A stretch of DNA of 64,000 bases from positions 24,295,626 through 24,359,625 of the forward strand of contig OX465589.1 in the NCBI GenBank assembly GCA_950022655.1. Direction: 5' to 3'. Positions 19,281 to 30,561 of this stretch are shown piece after piece. This stretch comes from Alentia gelatinosa (Eukaryota; Annelida; Polychaeta; Phyllodocida; Polynoidae). The notes beneath the pieces are model-generated. The model saw nothing but the letters and a program-made list of their open reading frames with translations. It was not told where the DNA came from and made no database searches. Numbering within the stretch: position 1 is the first letter of the stretch; each line of letters opens with the position of its first letter. Made by a program: the position numbers and the translations under genes.

Positions 19281-21230
19281 GGGTCTGTGGGGAGACAGTG
19301 ACAAAGACAACACATTGAGAATGTGTGGAGGCCGAGGACCTACACAGAAGGATAGGAGGTGGGTGCACGGTCTGACAGGGTCAGCGGGAGGGGCAATAAA
19401 GGGGGCTTGGGAGACAGGGAGGTGGTAGCTGGGTGGCACCATGGCTGGGTGGCCAGGGGGCGACCGGATGGTGCCAGGGTGGGCAGGATGGGGTGGTTGT
19501 AAGGTGGAGGGTAATTATTTCTTTTTTATATTTTTATCTGGGAAACCGGAAGGTGGGTGCTGGGGAGACTGGAAGGCATGTGGTAGGGAGACAGGGAGGT
19601 GGTAGCTGGGTGGCACCATGGCTGGGTGGCCAGGGGGCGACCGGATGGTGCCAGGGTGGGCAGGATGGGGTGGTTGTAAGGTGGAGGGTAATTATTTCTT
19701 TTTTATATTTTATCTGGGAAACCGGAAGGTGGGTGCTGGGGAGACTGGAAGGCATGTAGTAGGGAGACAGGGAGGTGGTAGCTGGGTGGCACCATGGCTG
19801 GGTGGGCAGGGGGCGACCGGATGGTGCCAGGGTGGGCAGGATGCGATGGTTGTAAGGTGGAGGGTAATTATTTCTTTTTTATATTTTTATCTGGGAAACC
19901 GGAAGGTGGGTGCTGGGTAGACTGGAAGGCATGTGGTAGGGAGACGGGGAGGTGGTTGCTGGGTGGCACCATGGGTGGGAGGCCAGGGGGCGACTGGGTG
20001 GTGTCAGGGTCGGCAAGATTGGGTGGTTGTAAGGGGTTGCAAGCACACAAGGTGTGCAGGGAGACTGCAATGAACAGATGGTGGCTGACAAAGATAACAC
20101 ATTGAGAATGTGTGTAGGCAGAGGACCTACACAGAGTGATTGGGGGTGGGGGCACAGTCTGACAGGGTCAGCGGGAGGGGCAATAAAGGGGGCTTGGGAG
20201 ACTAGAAAGCATGTAGTACGGAGATGGGGAGGTGGTTGCTGGGTGGCACCATGAGTGGGAGGCCAGGGGGCAACTGGGTGGTGTCAGGGTTTGCAGGATT
20301 GGGTGGTTGTAAGGGGTTGCAAGCACACAAGGTGTGCAGGGAGACTGTAATGAACAGATGGTGGCTGACAAAGACAACACACTAAGAATGTGTGTAGGCA
20401 GAGGACCTACACAGAGGGATTGGGGGTGGGGGCACAGTCTGACAGGGTCAGCGGGAGGGGGAATAAAGGGGGCTTGGAAGACTAGAAGGCATGTGGTAGG
20501 GAGACGGGGAGGTGGTTGCTGGGTGGCACCATGGGTGGGAGGCTAGGGGGCGACTGGGTGGTGTCAGGGTCGGCAAGATTGGGTGGTTGTAAGGGGTTGC
20601 AAGCACACAAGGTGTGCAGGGAGACTGCAATGAACAGATGGTGGCTGACAAAGATAACACATTGAGAATGTGTGTAGGCAGAGGACCTACACAGAGGGAT
20701 TGGGGGTGGGGGCACAGTCTGACAGGGTCAGCGGGAGGGGCAATAAAGGGGGCTTGGGAGACAGGAAGGTGCGTGCTCGGGAGACGTGAAGGCATGTGGT
20801 AGGGAGACGGGGAGGTGGTTGCTGGGTGGCACCATGGGTGGGAGGCCAGGGGGCGACTGGGTGGTGTCAGGGTGGGCAGGATTGGGTGGTTGTAAGGGGT
20901 TGCAAGCACACGAGGTGTGCAGGGAGACTGTAATGAACATATGGTGGCTGACTAAGACAACACACTGAGAATGTGTGTAGGCAGAGGACCTACACAGAGG
21001 GATTGGGGGTGGGGGCACAGTCTGACAGGGTCAGCCGGAGGGGCAATAAAGGGGGCTTGGGAGACAGGAAGGTGGGTGCTGGGGAGACTGGGGAGACTGG
21101 GAGGCATGTGGTGGGGAGACAGGGAGGTGGTAGCTGGGTGGCACCATGGCTGGGTGGCCAGGGGGCGACCGGGTGGTGCCAGGGTGGGCAGGATGGGTTG
21201 TTGTAAGGGGAGACGGTTATTATTTCTTTT
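19281..21230. repeat. G-rich minisatellite with changing unit length
   Basis: The anchor GGCACC following GCTGGGTG falls at 19435, 19612, 19788, 19965, 20245, 20525, 20828 and 21140. Intervals are 177, 176, 177, 280, 280, 303 and 312 bp. The short unit carries a TTATTTCTTTTTTATAT block. The long unit replaces it with GCAAGCACACAAGGTGTGC, ACAGATGGTGGCTGACAAAG and CAGAGGACCTACACAGAGGG. The longest units add a GGAAGGTG(G/C)GTGCT piece. The last unit returns to the T-rich block. Strong G/C strand asymmetry leaves long open frames on both strands, which I read as non-coding. Confidence 0.95.
20165..20192 (+). other. Putative G-quadruplex motif (one per long unit)
   Basis: Four G-runs of 3 to 5 are separated by loops of 5, 1 and 7 nt (GGG-TCAGC-GGG-A-GGGG-CAATAAA-GGGGG). 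The same motif recurs at about 19378, 20725 and 21027, with a looser version (GAATAAA loop) at 20445. It meets the usual G3+N1-7 pattern. Folding is not shown. Confidence 0.6.
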
Positions 21231-21325
21231 TTATATTTTTATCTGTATACTTTTTTCTTTTTTTCTATTTCACACAAAATTCACCAAGGTTGGTGGTCTT
21301 CGTCTTGTCTGAGACTTTATTGTCT

Positions 21326-21402
21326 AATCTCTCTATCATGGTCACCTCGTATACTTGAACTCACTTTGGGCTTGTCCCAAGGGTGACCATGATAGAGAGA
21401 TT
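21326..21402. repeat. Perfect 21-bp-arm hairpin, copy 1
   Basis: Arms 21326-21346 and 21382-21402 (core CTCTATCATGGTCACC against GGTGACCATGATAGAG) pair without mismatch around a 35-nt loop. The loop holds a small TTGGG/CCCAA hairpin. Further copies are at 22186-22262, 22886-22962 and 29614-29690. Confidence 0.9.
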
Positions 21403-21660
21403 TCACTCTGGCATCAGAGTCGTCGTTTTGTTAAGTTATTTTAATGAAAGAATTTTATTTAATTGATAGTAATTTTGGGAACTGACAAAAGGCTACTTAA
21501 TCATGTGACCTGCCACACTCCGCTATTGCGGCCTACTCTCCTGAAATACTCCGACGGGTCTACCTTTATCTCATGGACTGTGATTTTGTTAAGTCATTTT
21601 AATGAAAGAATTTTACTTTCTTGGACGCAACAAGAATTTTATCACTTGGATGGTTGCGAC

Positions 21661-21689
21661 TGCCTGTGGCGAGGTTGGGGCCACAGGCA
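21661..21689. repeat. TGCCTGTGGC/GCCACAGGCA hairpin, first of ten
   Basis: Perfect 10-bp arms around GAGGTTGGG (family 0) or GAGGTTGGA (family 1). Copies start near 21661, 22363, 23221, 23772, 24844, 25916, 26988, 28060, 29045 and 29790. The arms are unchanged in all, while the DNA downstream differs between family 0 (ATAATGGTTTTAAC) and family 1 (TTTTTTTAATTGCACC). Confidence 0.9.
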
Positions 21690-22563
21690 ATAATGGTTTT
21701 AACAATTCATTTATTGTCGACCAGTCGGCATGGAGACACTGGTATGAGATGTAGGATGGGCAATGAGAGACTTTCACATGCATTATGCTTGAAATGGTTG
21801 ACCGGATGTTAAAACAAACCCAACAAACAAACTATTTAAACCAGCACTCCATGATGCTAGATCTCACAGGTCCACAGTGAGAGAGCATCAAACATGGATG
21901 TGCGGAACCAGGTCCTTGATGCTCTTTTGCTGTGAACCTGTGATTTCCAACATAGCGCCTCCTCTTCATTTCCTGTTTACAAACTTTAGATAATTGAAAT
22001 TTGATAGTAATTTTGGGAACTGACAAAAGGCTATGCTCAGACACCACTTAATCATTTATATGACCTGCCACACTCTGCTATTGCAGCCTACTCTCCTGAA
22101 ATACTCCGACGGGTCTACCTTTATCTCATGGACTGTGATTGTCATGCATCAGAGACATGTCATCTTGTCTGAGACTTTATTGTCTAATCTCTCTATCATG
22201 GTCACCTCGTATACTTGAACTCACTTTGGGCTTGTCCCAAGGGTGACCATGATAGAGAGATTTCACTCTGGCATCAGAGTCGTCATTTTGTTAAATCATT
22301 TTAATGAAACCATTTTACTTTATTGGACGCAACAAGAATTTTATCACTTGGATGGTTGCGACTGCCTGTGGCGAGGTTGGGGCCACAGGCAATAATGGTT
22401 TTAACAATTTATATTGTCGACCAGTCGGCATGGCGACACTGGTATGAGATGTAGGATGGGCAAGGAGAGACTTTCACATGCATTATGCTTGAAATGGTTA
22501 ACCGGATGTTAAAACGAACCCAACAAACAAACTATTTAAACCAGCACTCCATGATGCTAGATC

Positions 22564-22643
22564 TCACAGGTTCACAGTGAGAGAGCATCAAACATGGATG
22601 TGCGGAACCAGGTCCTTGATGCTCTTTTGCTGTGAACCTGTGA
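22564..22643. repeat. Imperfect inverted repeat TCACAGGTTCACAG / CTGTGAACCTGTGA
   Basis: Two nested arm pairs, TCACAGGTTCACAG with CTGTGAACCTGTGA and AGCATCAA with TTGATGCT, are separated by unpaired hexanucleotides (TGAGAG and CTTTTG). Equivalent copies lie at about 21864-21943, 23424-23503 and 29300-29375. Family 1 keeps only the right arm, so it looks like the remnant of a MITE with these ends. Confidence 0.8.
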
Positions 22644-23771
22644 TTTCCAACATAGCGCCTCCTCTTCATTTCCTGTTTACAAACTTTAGATAATTGAAAA
22701 TTGATAGTAATTTTGGGAACTGACAAAAGGCTATGCTCAGACACCACTTAATCATTTATGTGACCTGCCACACTCTGCTATTGCAGCCTACTCTCCTGAA
22801 ATACTCCGACGGGTCTACCTTTATCTCATGGACTGTGATTGTCATACATCAGAGACATGTCATCTTGTCTGAGACTTTATTGTCTAATCTCTCTATCATG
22901 GTCACCTCGTATACTTGAACTCACTTTGGGCTTGTCCCAAGGGTGACCATGATAGAGAGATTTCACTCTGGCATCAGAGTTGTCGTTTTGTTAAGTTATT
23001 TTAATGAAAGAATTTTACTTAATTGATAGTAATTTTGGAAACTGACAAAAGGCTACTTAATCATGTGACCTGCCACACTCCGCTATTGCGGCCTACTCTC
23101 CTGAAATACTCCGACGGGTCTACCTTTATCTCATGGACTGTGATTTTGTTAAGTAATTTTAATGAAAGAATTTTACTTTCTTGGACGCAACAAGAATTTT
23201 ATCACTTGGATGGTTGCGACTGCCTGTGGCGAGGTTGGGGCCACAGGCAATAATGGTTTTAACAATTCATTTATTGTCGACCAGTCGGCATGGAGACACT
23301 GGTATGAGATGTAGGATGGGCAATGAGAGACTTTCACATGCATTATGCTTGAAATGGTTGACCAGATGTTAAAACAAACCCAACAAACAAACTATTTAAA
23401 CCAGCACTCCATGATGCTAGATCTCACAGGTTCACAGTGAGAGAGCATCAAACATGGATGTGCGGAACCAGGTCCTTGATGCTCTTTTGCTGTGAACCTG
23501 TGATTTCCAACATAGCGCCTCCTCTTCATTTCCTGTTTACAAACTTTAGATAATTGAAAATTGATAGTAATTTTGGGAACTGACAAAAGGCTATGCTCAG
23601 ACACCACTTAATCATATGACCTGCCACACTCCGCTATTGCAGCCTACTCTCCTGAAATACTCCGACGGGTCTACCTTTATCTCATGGACTGTGATTTTGT
23701 TAAGTCATTTTAATGAAAGAATTTTACTTTCTTGGACGCAACAAGAATTTTATCACTTGGATGGTTGCGAC

Positions 23772-26700
23772 TGCCTGTGGCGAGGTTGGAGCCACAGGCA
23801 ATTTTTTTTTAATTGCACCGAGATCTCATTTTAAACCTTTTAAAGGCAACATTTTGTTGGAAGAATAAGTTTTATTGACTTTTTTATGATATCTTGGCGA
23901 TATCAGTGGTGTTAAAGAACCTTGAGAAAGTCTGGTAAGGACCCATAAAAGTTGACTGGACGTTAAATCATACCAAACCATGTCCTTGATGCTCTTTTGC
24001 TGTGAACCTGCAATTTCCAACATAACGCCTGTTCTTCATTTCCTAATTGAACAAATTGGACATTAAACTACCCAAACAAACTTTGTAGGACCGAAACGAA
24101 TGGAGACCACCAGTATATTAATGACATTAACTTAATTACAATAAGGACTGCCCACTTCTGATTCTGTTAATAGCTCATCTACCAATGTAGTCTACTGCAT
24201 GTCAGCATAGGTCAGTTCATTCTTGTTGTAATTATGTGAATGACGTCAGACCTGGACATACCCCTGCACGGGGGATTTTCCGCACGCCCAGGTCTGGCAG
24301 GAATCATGTGAAATGCCTCACTCCACCATTGCGGCCTGCTCTCCTCAAAGTCTAAGACATGTCAACCTTTATCTCGTATTAAATATATCCCATCGATGGG
24401 CTACAAAAGACAAAAAAATGGACTTGTCTGTTCTTCATATCCGGTTTACCAAATTGTAGATTAATTGAAAACAATATAATAAATTGGGGCACTGCAACAA
24501 GACTATGCTCAAGGTCTGTCACTCCACCGCCACTGAATCATGTGAAATGCCTCACTCCGCCATTACGGCCTGCTTTCCTCAAAGTCTCCGGCATGTATAC
24601 ATTTATCTCGGATTATTTTACCCAGCCACCCACATCCTCTTCTTAAATCTATGCCATCAATGGGCAACCAAAGACTGAAAAACTTGGCAGAAAAGAGACG
24701 ACAAACTACAAGAAAATGTAGTGGCTGCTAGCCAAAACTTAAAGAAAGGCAACCTGACACAAACTCAACGGGTTCACCTCACAGGTTCACTGCACTTTCT
24801 AGGGCGCAACATGACAGCTTTTTATCACTTGGATGGTTGCGACTGCCTGTGGCGAGGTTGGAGCCACAGGCAATTTTTTTTTAATTGCACCAAGATCTCA
24901 TTTTAAACCTTTTAAAGGCAACATTTTGTTGGAAGAATAAGTTTTATTGACTTTTTTATGATATCTTGGCGATATCAGTGGTGTTAAAGAACCTTGAGAA
25001 AGTCTGGTAAGGACCCATAAAAGTTGACTGGACGTTAAATCATACCAAACCATGTCCTTGATGCTCTTTTGCTGTGAACCTGCAATTTCCAACATAACGC
25101 CTGTTCTTCATTTCCTAATTGAACAAATTGGACATTAAACTACCCAAACAAACTTTGTAGGACCGAAACGAATGGAGACCACCAGTATATTAATGACATT
25201 AACTTAATTACAATAAGGACTGCCCACTTCTGATTCTGTTAATAGCTCATCTACCAATGTAGTCTACTGCATGTCAGCATAGGTCAGTTCATTCTTGTTG
25301 TAATTATGTGAATGACGTCAGACCTGGACCTACCCCTGCACGGGGGATTTTCCGCACGCCCAGGTCTGGCAGGAATCATGTGAAATGCCTCACTCCACCA
25401 TTGCGGCCTGCTCTCCTCAAAGTCTAAGACATGTCAACCTTTATCTCGTATTAAATATATCCCATCGATGGGCTACAAAAGACAAAAAAATGGACTTGTC
25501 TGTTCTTCATATCCGGTTTACCAAATTGTAGATTAATTGAAAACAATATAATAAATTGGGGCACTGCAACAAGACTATGCTCAAGGTCTGTCACTCCACC
25601 GCCACTGAATCATGTGAAATGCCTCACTCCGCCATTGCGGCCTGCTTTCCTCAAAGTCTCCGGCATGTATACATTTATCTCGGATTATTTTACCCAGCCA
25701 CCCACATCCTCTTCTTAAATCTATGCCATCAATGGGCAACCAAAGACTGAAAAACTTGGCAGAAAAGAGACGACAAACTACAAGAAAATGTAGTGGCTGC
25801 TAGCCAAAACTTAAAGAAAGGCAACCTGACACAAACTCAACGGGTTCACCTTACAGGTTCACTGCACTTTCTAGGGCGCAACATGACAGCTTTTTATCAC
25901 TTGGATGGTTGCGACTGCCTGTGGCGAGGTTGGAGCCACAGGCAATTTTTTTTTAATTGCACCGAGATCTCATTTTAAACCTTTTAAAGGCAACATTTTG
26001 TTGGAAGAATAAGTTTTATTGACTTTTTTATGATATCTTGGCGATATCAGTGGTGTTAAAGAACCTTGAGAAAGTCTGGTAAGGACCCATAAAAGTTGAC
26101 TGGACGTTAAATCATACCAAACCATGTCCTTGATGCTCTTTTGCTGTGAACCTGCAATTTCCAACATAACGCCTGTTCTTCATTTCCTAATTGAACAAAT
26201 TGGACATTAAACTACCCAAACAAACTTTGTAGGACCGAAACGAATGGAGACCACCAGTATATTAATGACATTAACTTAATTACAATAAGGACTGCCCACT
26301 TCTGATTCTGTTAATAGCTCATCTACCAATGTAGTCTACTGCATGTCAGCATAGGTCAGTTCATTCTTGTTGTAATTATGTGAATGACGTCAGACCTGGA
26401 CATACCCCTGCACGGGGGATTTTCCGCACGCCCAGGTCTGGCAGGAATCATGTGAAATGCCTCACTCCACCATTGCGGCCTGCTCTCCTCAAAGTCTAAG
26501 ACATGTCAACCTTTATCTCGTATTAAATATATCCCATCGATGGGCTACAAAAGACAAAAAAATGGACTTGTCTGTTCTTCATATCCGGTTTACCAAATTG
26601 TAGATTAATTGAAAACAATATAATAAATTGGGGCACTGCAACAAGACTATGCTCAAGGTCTGTCACTCCACCGCCACTGAATCATGTGAAATGCCTCACT

Positions 26701-29257
26701 CCGCCATTACGGCCTGCTTTCCTCAAAGTCTCCGGCATGTATACATTTATCTCGGATTATTTTACCCAGCCACCCACATCCTCTTCTTAAATCTATGCCA
26801 TCAATGGGCAACCAAAGACTGAAAAACTTGGCAGAAAAGAGACGACAAACTACAAGAAAATGTAGTGGCTGCTAGCCAAAACTTAAAGAAAGGCAACCTG
26901 ACACAAACTCAACGGGTTCACCTCACAGGTTCACTGCACTTTCTAGGGCGCAACATGACAGCTTTTTATCACTTGGATGGTTGCGACTGCCTGTGGCGAG
27001 GTTGGAGCCACAGGCAATTTTTTTTTAATTGCACCAAGATCTCATTTTAAACCTTTTAAAGGCAACATTTTGTTGGAAGAATAAGTTTTATTGACTTTTT
27101 TATGATATCTTGGCGATATCAGTGGTGTTAAAGAACCTTGAGAAAGTCTGGTAAGGACCCATAAAAGTTGACTGGACGTTAAATCATACCAAACCATGTC
27201 CTTGATGCTCTTTTGCTGTGAACCTGCAATTTCCAACATAACGCCTGTTCTTCATTTCCTAATTGAACAAATTGGACATTAAACTACCCAAACAAACTTT
27301 GTAGGACCGAAACGAATGGAGACCACCAGTATATTAATGACATTAACTTAATTACAATAAGGACTGCCCACTTCTGATTCTGTTAATAGCTCATCTACCA
27401 ATGTAGTCTACTGCATGTCAGCATAGGTCAGTTCATTCTTGTTGTAATTATGTGAATGACGTCAGACCTGGACCTACCCCTGCACGGGGGATTTTCCGCA
27501 CGCCCAGGTCTGGCAGGAATCATGTGAAATGCCTCACTCCACCATTGCGGCCTGCTCTCCTCAAAGTCTAAGACATGTCAACCTTTATCTCGTATTAAAT
27601 ATATCCCATCGATGGGCTACAAAAGACAAAAAAATGGACTTGTCTGTTCTTCATATCCGGTTTACCAAATTGTAGATTAATTGAAAACAATATAATAAAT
27701 TGGGGCACTGCAACAAGACTATGCTCAAGGTCTGTCACTCCACCGCCACTGAATCATGTGAAATGCCTCACTCCGCCATTGCGGCCTGCTTTCCTCAAAG
27801 TCTCCGGCATGTATACATTTATCTCGGATTATTTTACCCAGCCACCCACATCCTCTTCTTAAATCTATGCCATCAATGGGCAACCAAAGACTGAAAAACT
27901 TGGCAGAAAAGAGACGACAAACTACAAGAAAATGTAGTGGCTGCTAGCCAAAACTTAAAGAAAGGCAACCTGACACAAACTCAACGGGTTCACCTTACAG
28001 GTTCACTGCACTTTCTAGGGCGCAACATGACAGCTTTTTATCACTTGGATGGTTGCGACTGCCTGTGGCGAGGTTGGAGCCACAGGCAATTTTTTTTTAA
28101 TTGCACCGAGATCTCATTTTAAACCTTTTAAAGGCAACATTTTGTTGGAAGAATAAGTTTTATTGACTTTTTTATGATATCTTGGCGATATCAGTGGTGT
28201 TAAAGAACCTTGAGAAAGTCTGGTAAGGACCCATAAAAGTTGACTGGACGTTAAATCATACCAAACCATGTCCTTGATGCTCTTTTGCTGTGAACCTGCA
28301 ATTTCCAACATAACGCCTGTTCTTCATTTCCTAATTGAACAAATTGGACATTAAACTACCCAAACAAACTTTGTAGGACCGAAACGAATGGAGACCACCA
28401 GTATATTAATGACATTAACTTAATTACAATAAGGACTGCCCACTTCTGATTCTGTTAATAGCTCATCTACCAATGTAGTCTACTGCATGTCAGCATAGGT
28501 CAGTTCATTCTTGTTGTAATTATGTGAATGACGTCAGACCTGGACCTACCCCTGCACGGGGGATTTTCCGCACGCCCAGGTCTGGCAGGAATCATGTGAA
28601 ATGCCTCACTCCACCATTGCGGCCTGCTCTCCTCAAAGTCTAAGACATGTCAACCTTAATCTCGTATTATTTTACCAAGCCACCCACATCCTCTCCTTAA
28701 ATATATCCCATCAATGGGCTACAAAAGACAAAAAAATGGACTTGCCTGTTCTTCATATCCAGTTTAACAAATTGTAGATTAATTGAAAACAATATAATGA
28801 ATTGGGGCACTGCAACAAGACTATGCTCAAGGTCTGTCACTCCACCGCCACTGAATCATGTGAAATGCCTCACACCGCCATTGCGGCCTGCTTTCCTCAA
28901 AGTCTCCGGCATGTATACATTTATCTCGAAATTATTTACCCAGCCACCCACATCCTGACACAAACTCAACGGGTTCACCTTACAGGTTCACTGCACTTTC
29001 TAGGGCGCAACATGACAGCTTTTTATAACTTGGATGGTTGCGACTGCCTGTGGCGAGGTTGGAGCCACAGGCAATTTTTTTTTAATTGCACCGAGATCTC
29101 ATTTTTAACCTTTTAAAGGCAACATTTTGTTGGAAGAATAAGTTTTATTGACTTTTTTTATGATATCTTGGCGATATCAGTGGTGTTAAAGAACCTTGAG
29201 AAAGTCTGGTAAGGACCCATAAAAGTTGACTGGACGTTAAATCATACCAAACCAACA
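23772..29257. repeat. Satellite family 1, 1072-bp monomer in a 2144-bp ABAB pattern
   Basis: Corresponding points recur every 1072 bp (23772, 24844, 25916, 26988, 28060). The fifth unit is 985 bp because about 117 bp is missing and about 30 bp is added. Diagnostic bases alternate: ACATACCCC and CATTACGG in the first and third units, ACCTACCCC and CATTGCGG in the second and fourth. The unit contains a SINE-type tail (TTGAGAAAGTCTGG to GACTGGACGTTAAATC), a CTGTGAACCTGC block, the TGCCTGTGGC hairpin, a TGACGTCA palindrome and the CAGACCTGG hairpin. Units of one type are almost identical. Short open frames are repeat by-products. Confidence 0.95.
24241..24296. repeat. CAGACCTGG hairpin with TGACGTCA, family 1 version
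   Basis: TGACGTCA (24241-24248), a perfect CRE-type palindrome, overlaps the left arm CAGACCTGG (24247-24255). The right arm CCAGGTCTG is at 24288-24296. Between them CCCC-TGCAC-GGGG forms an inner stem, followed by GATTTTCCGCAC. One copy occurs per 1072-bp unit. Confidence 0.9.
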
Positions 29258-29990
29258 AACAAACTTTTTAAACCAGCACTGCATGATGCTAGATATCGCA
29301 GGTTCACAGTGAGAGAGCATCAAACATGGAAGTGTGAAACCATGTCCTTGATGCTCTTTTGCTGTGAACCTGCAATTTCCAACATAACGCCTCCTCTTCA
29401 TTTCCTGTTCACAAACTTTAGATAATTGAAATTTGATAGTAATTTTGGGAACTGACAAAAGGCTATGCTCAGACACCACTTAATCATGTGACCTGCCACA
29501 CTCCGCTATTGCGGCCTACTCTCCTGAAATACTCCGACGGGTCTACCTTTATCTTATGGACTGTGATTGTCATACATCAGAGACATGTCATCTTGTCTGA
29601 GACTTTATTGTCCAATCTCTCTATCATGGTCACCTCGTATACTTGAACTCACTTTGGGCTTGTCCCAAGGGTGACCATGATAGAGAGATTTTACTCTGGC
29701 ATCAGAGTCCTCATTTTGTTAAGTCATTTTAATGAAAGAATTTTACTTTATTGGACGCAACAAGAATTTTATCACTTGGATGGTTGCGACTGCCTGTGGC
29801 GAGGTTGGGGCCACAGGCAATAATGGTTTTAACAATTCATTTTATTGTCGACCAGTCGGCATGGCGACACTGGTATGAGATGTAGGATGGGCAATGACAG
29901 ACTTTCACATGCATTATGCTTGAAATGGTTGACTGGATGTTAAAACAAACCCAACAAACAAACTATTTAAACCAGCACTCCATGATGTCC
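29258..29990. repeat. Satellite family 0, second block
   Basis: After family 1 the sequence returns to family 0: the inverted repeat (29300-29375), TTGATAGTAATTTTGGGAAC, the 21-bp-arm hairpin (29614-29690), the TGCCTGTGGC hairpin and the SINE-like tail. At about 29985 it jumps from CACTCCATGATG to CCTTGATGCTC, a deletion of one arm of the inverted repeat, and leads into family 2. Confidence 0.85.
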
Positions 29991-30256
29991 TTGATGCTCT
30001 TTTGCTGTGAACCTGCAATTTCCAACATAAAGCTTGTTCTTCTTTTTCTAATTGAACAAATTGGACATTAAGCTACCCAAACAAACTGTGTGGGACCTAA
30101 AAGGACTAGAGGCCAACCGTATATTAACTACATTCACATAATTACAATGAGGACTTTCAAATGCTATACACATAGTGGAAAGCTAAGTGTGCATGGAAGT
30201 GTTACCCAAATGATATGAGGGTAGTCTATGCCAAGTAGAGACCTGCTAATATGTTG

Positions 30257-30268
30257 CTGCATATGCAG
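30257..30268. repeat. CTGCATATGCAG palindrome, one per family 2 monomer
   Basis: A perfect 12-bp palindrome, also an E-box-type CANNTG core. It is unchanged in every monomer I looked at, whereas a base 2 to 3 nt downstream (G or A) is one of the marks of the A and B types. Confidence 0.85.
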
Positions 30269-30511
30269 TGATGGGTGATAGATGGAGAAAATGTTTTAAT
30301 ATGTCGCAGTTTTAAATATGTATGAAATCCTTTTGGAGCGATATTTTAATTGAAGAATTTGTCTTACCACTTCTTTTAATATTTCTCATGGTGAATTGGT
30401 TTAAACTTTTCCCAGGTGCCCTGTTGACCCTCCTATAAAGTTATGGGTGAAAGATGCAGTGAGTGTCACATACCTTATTTTAAAAGAGTATGTCAGAAGA
30501 AACAAGATTGT

Positions 30512-30561
30512 CAGACCTGGACGTCCCCCTGCATGGGGGATTTTCCGCACCTCCAGGTCTG
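30512..30561. repeat. CAGACCTGGA/TCCAGGTCTG hairpin, family 2 version
   Basis: Perfect 10-bp arms (30512-30521 and 30552-30561), extendable to about 14 pairs with one G-T in monomers that read ATGTCAGACC and TCTGGCAT. Inside, CCCCC-TGCAT-GGGGG forms a second stem in type A. Type B reads CATTGGGG and pairs less well. GGGATTTTCC follows directly. There is one copy in each of the 63 monomers. Confidence 0.93.

Larger units (their letters stand above)
21303..23771. repeat. Satellite family 0, first block (1560-bp higher-order period)
   Basis: Units share TTGATAGTAATTTTGGGAAC, CTCCTGAAATACTCCGACGG, a TGCCTGTGGC hairpin, a SINE-like tail (GACCGGATGTTAAAACAAAC) and a CTGTGAACCTGTGA inverted repeat. 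Matching points lie 700 and 860 bp apart (for example 21832, 22532, 23392), and blocks recur at 1560 bp (21463 and 23023). The difference between units is presence or absence of the segment with the 21-bp-arm hairpin. The short minus- and plus-strand open frames inside are identical because the DNA is, and they have no recognisable motif. Confidence 0.9.

Noticed and set aside
19433..21312. Overlapping open frames up to 153 codons on both strands of the minisatellite
   Set aside because: G-rich and C-rich strands lack stop codons by composition. The frames follow the tandem unit and are proline- or glycine-rich repeats without a domain.
24241..24248. Functional CRE enhancer (TGACGTCA)
   Set aside because: The palindrome is exact and repeated, but it overlaps the hairpin arm and has no promoter nearby. 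It is recorded as part of the hairpin only.
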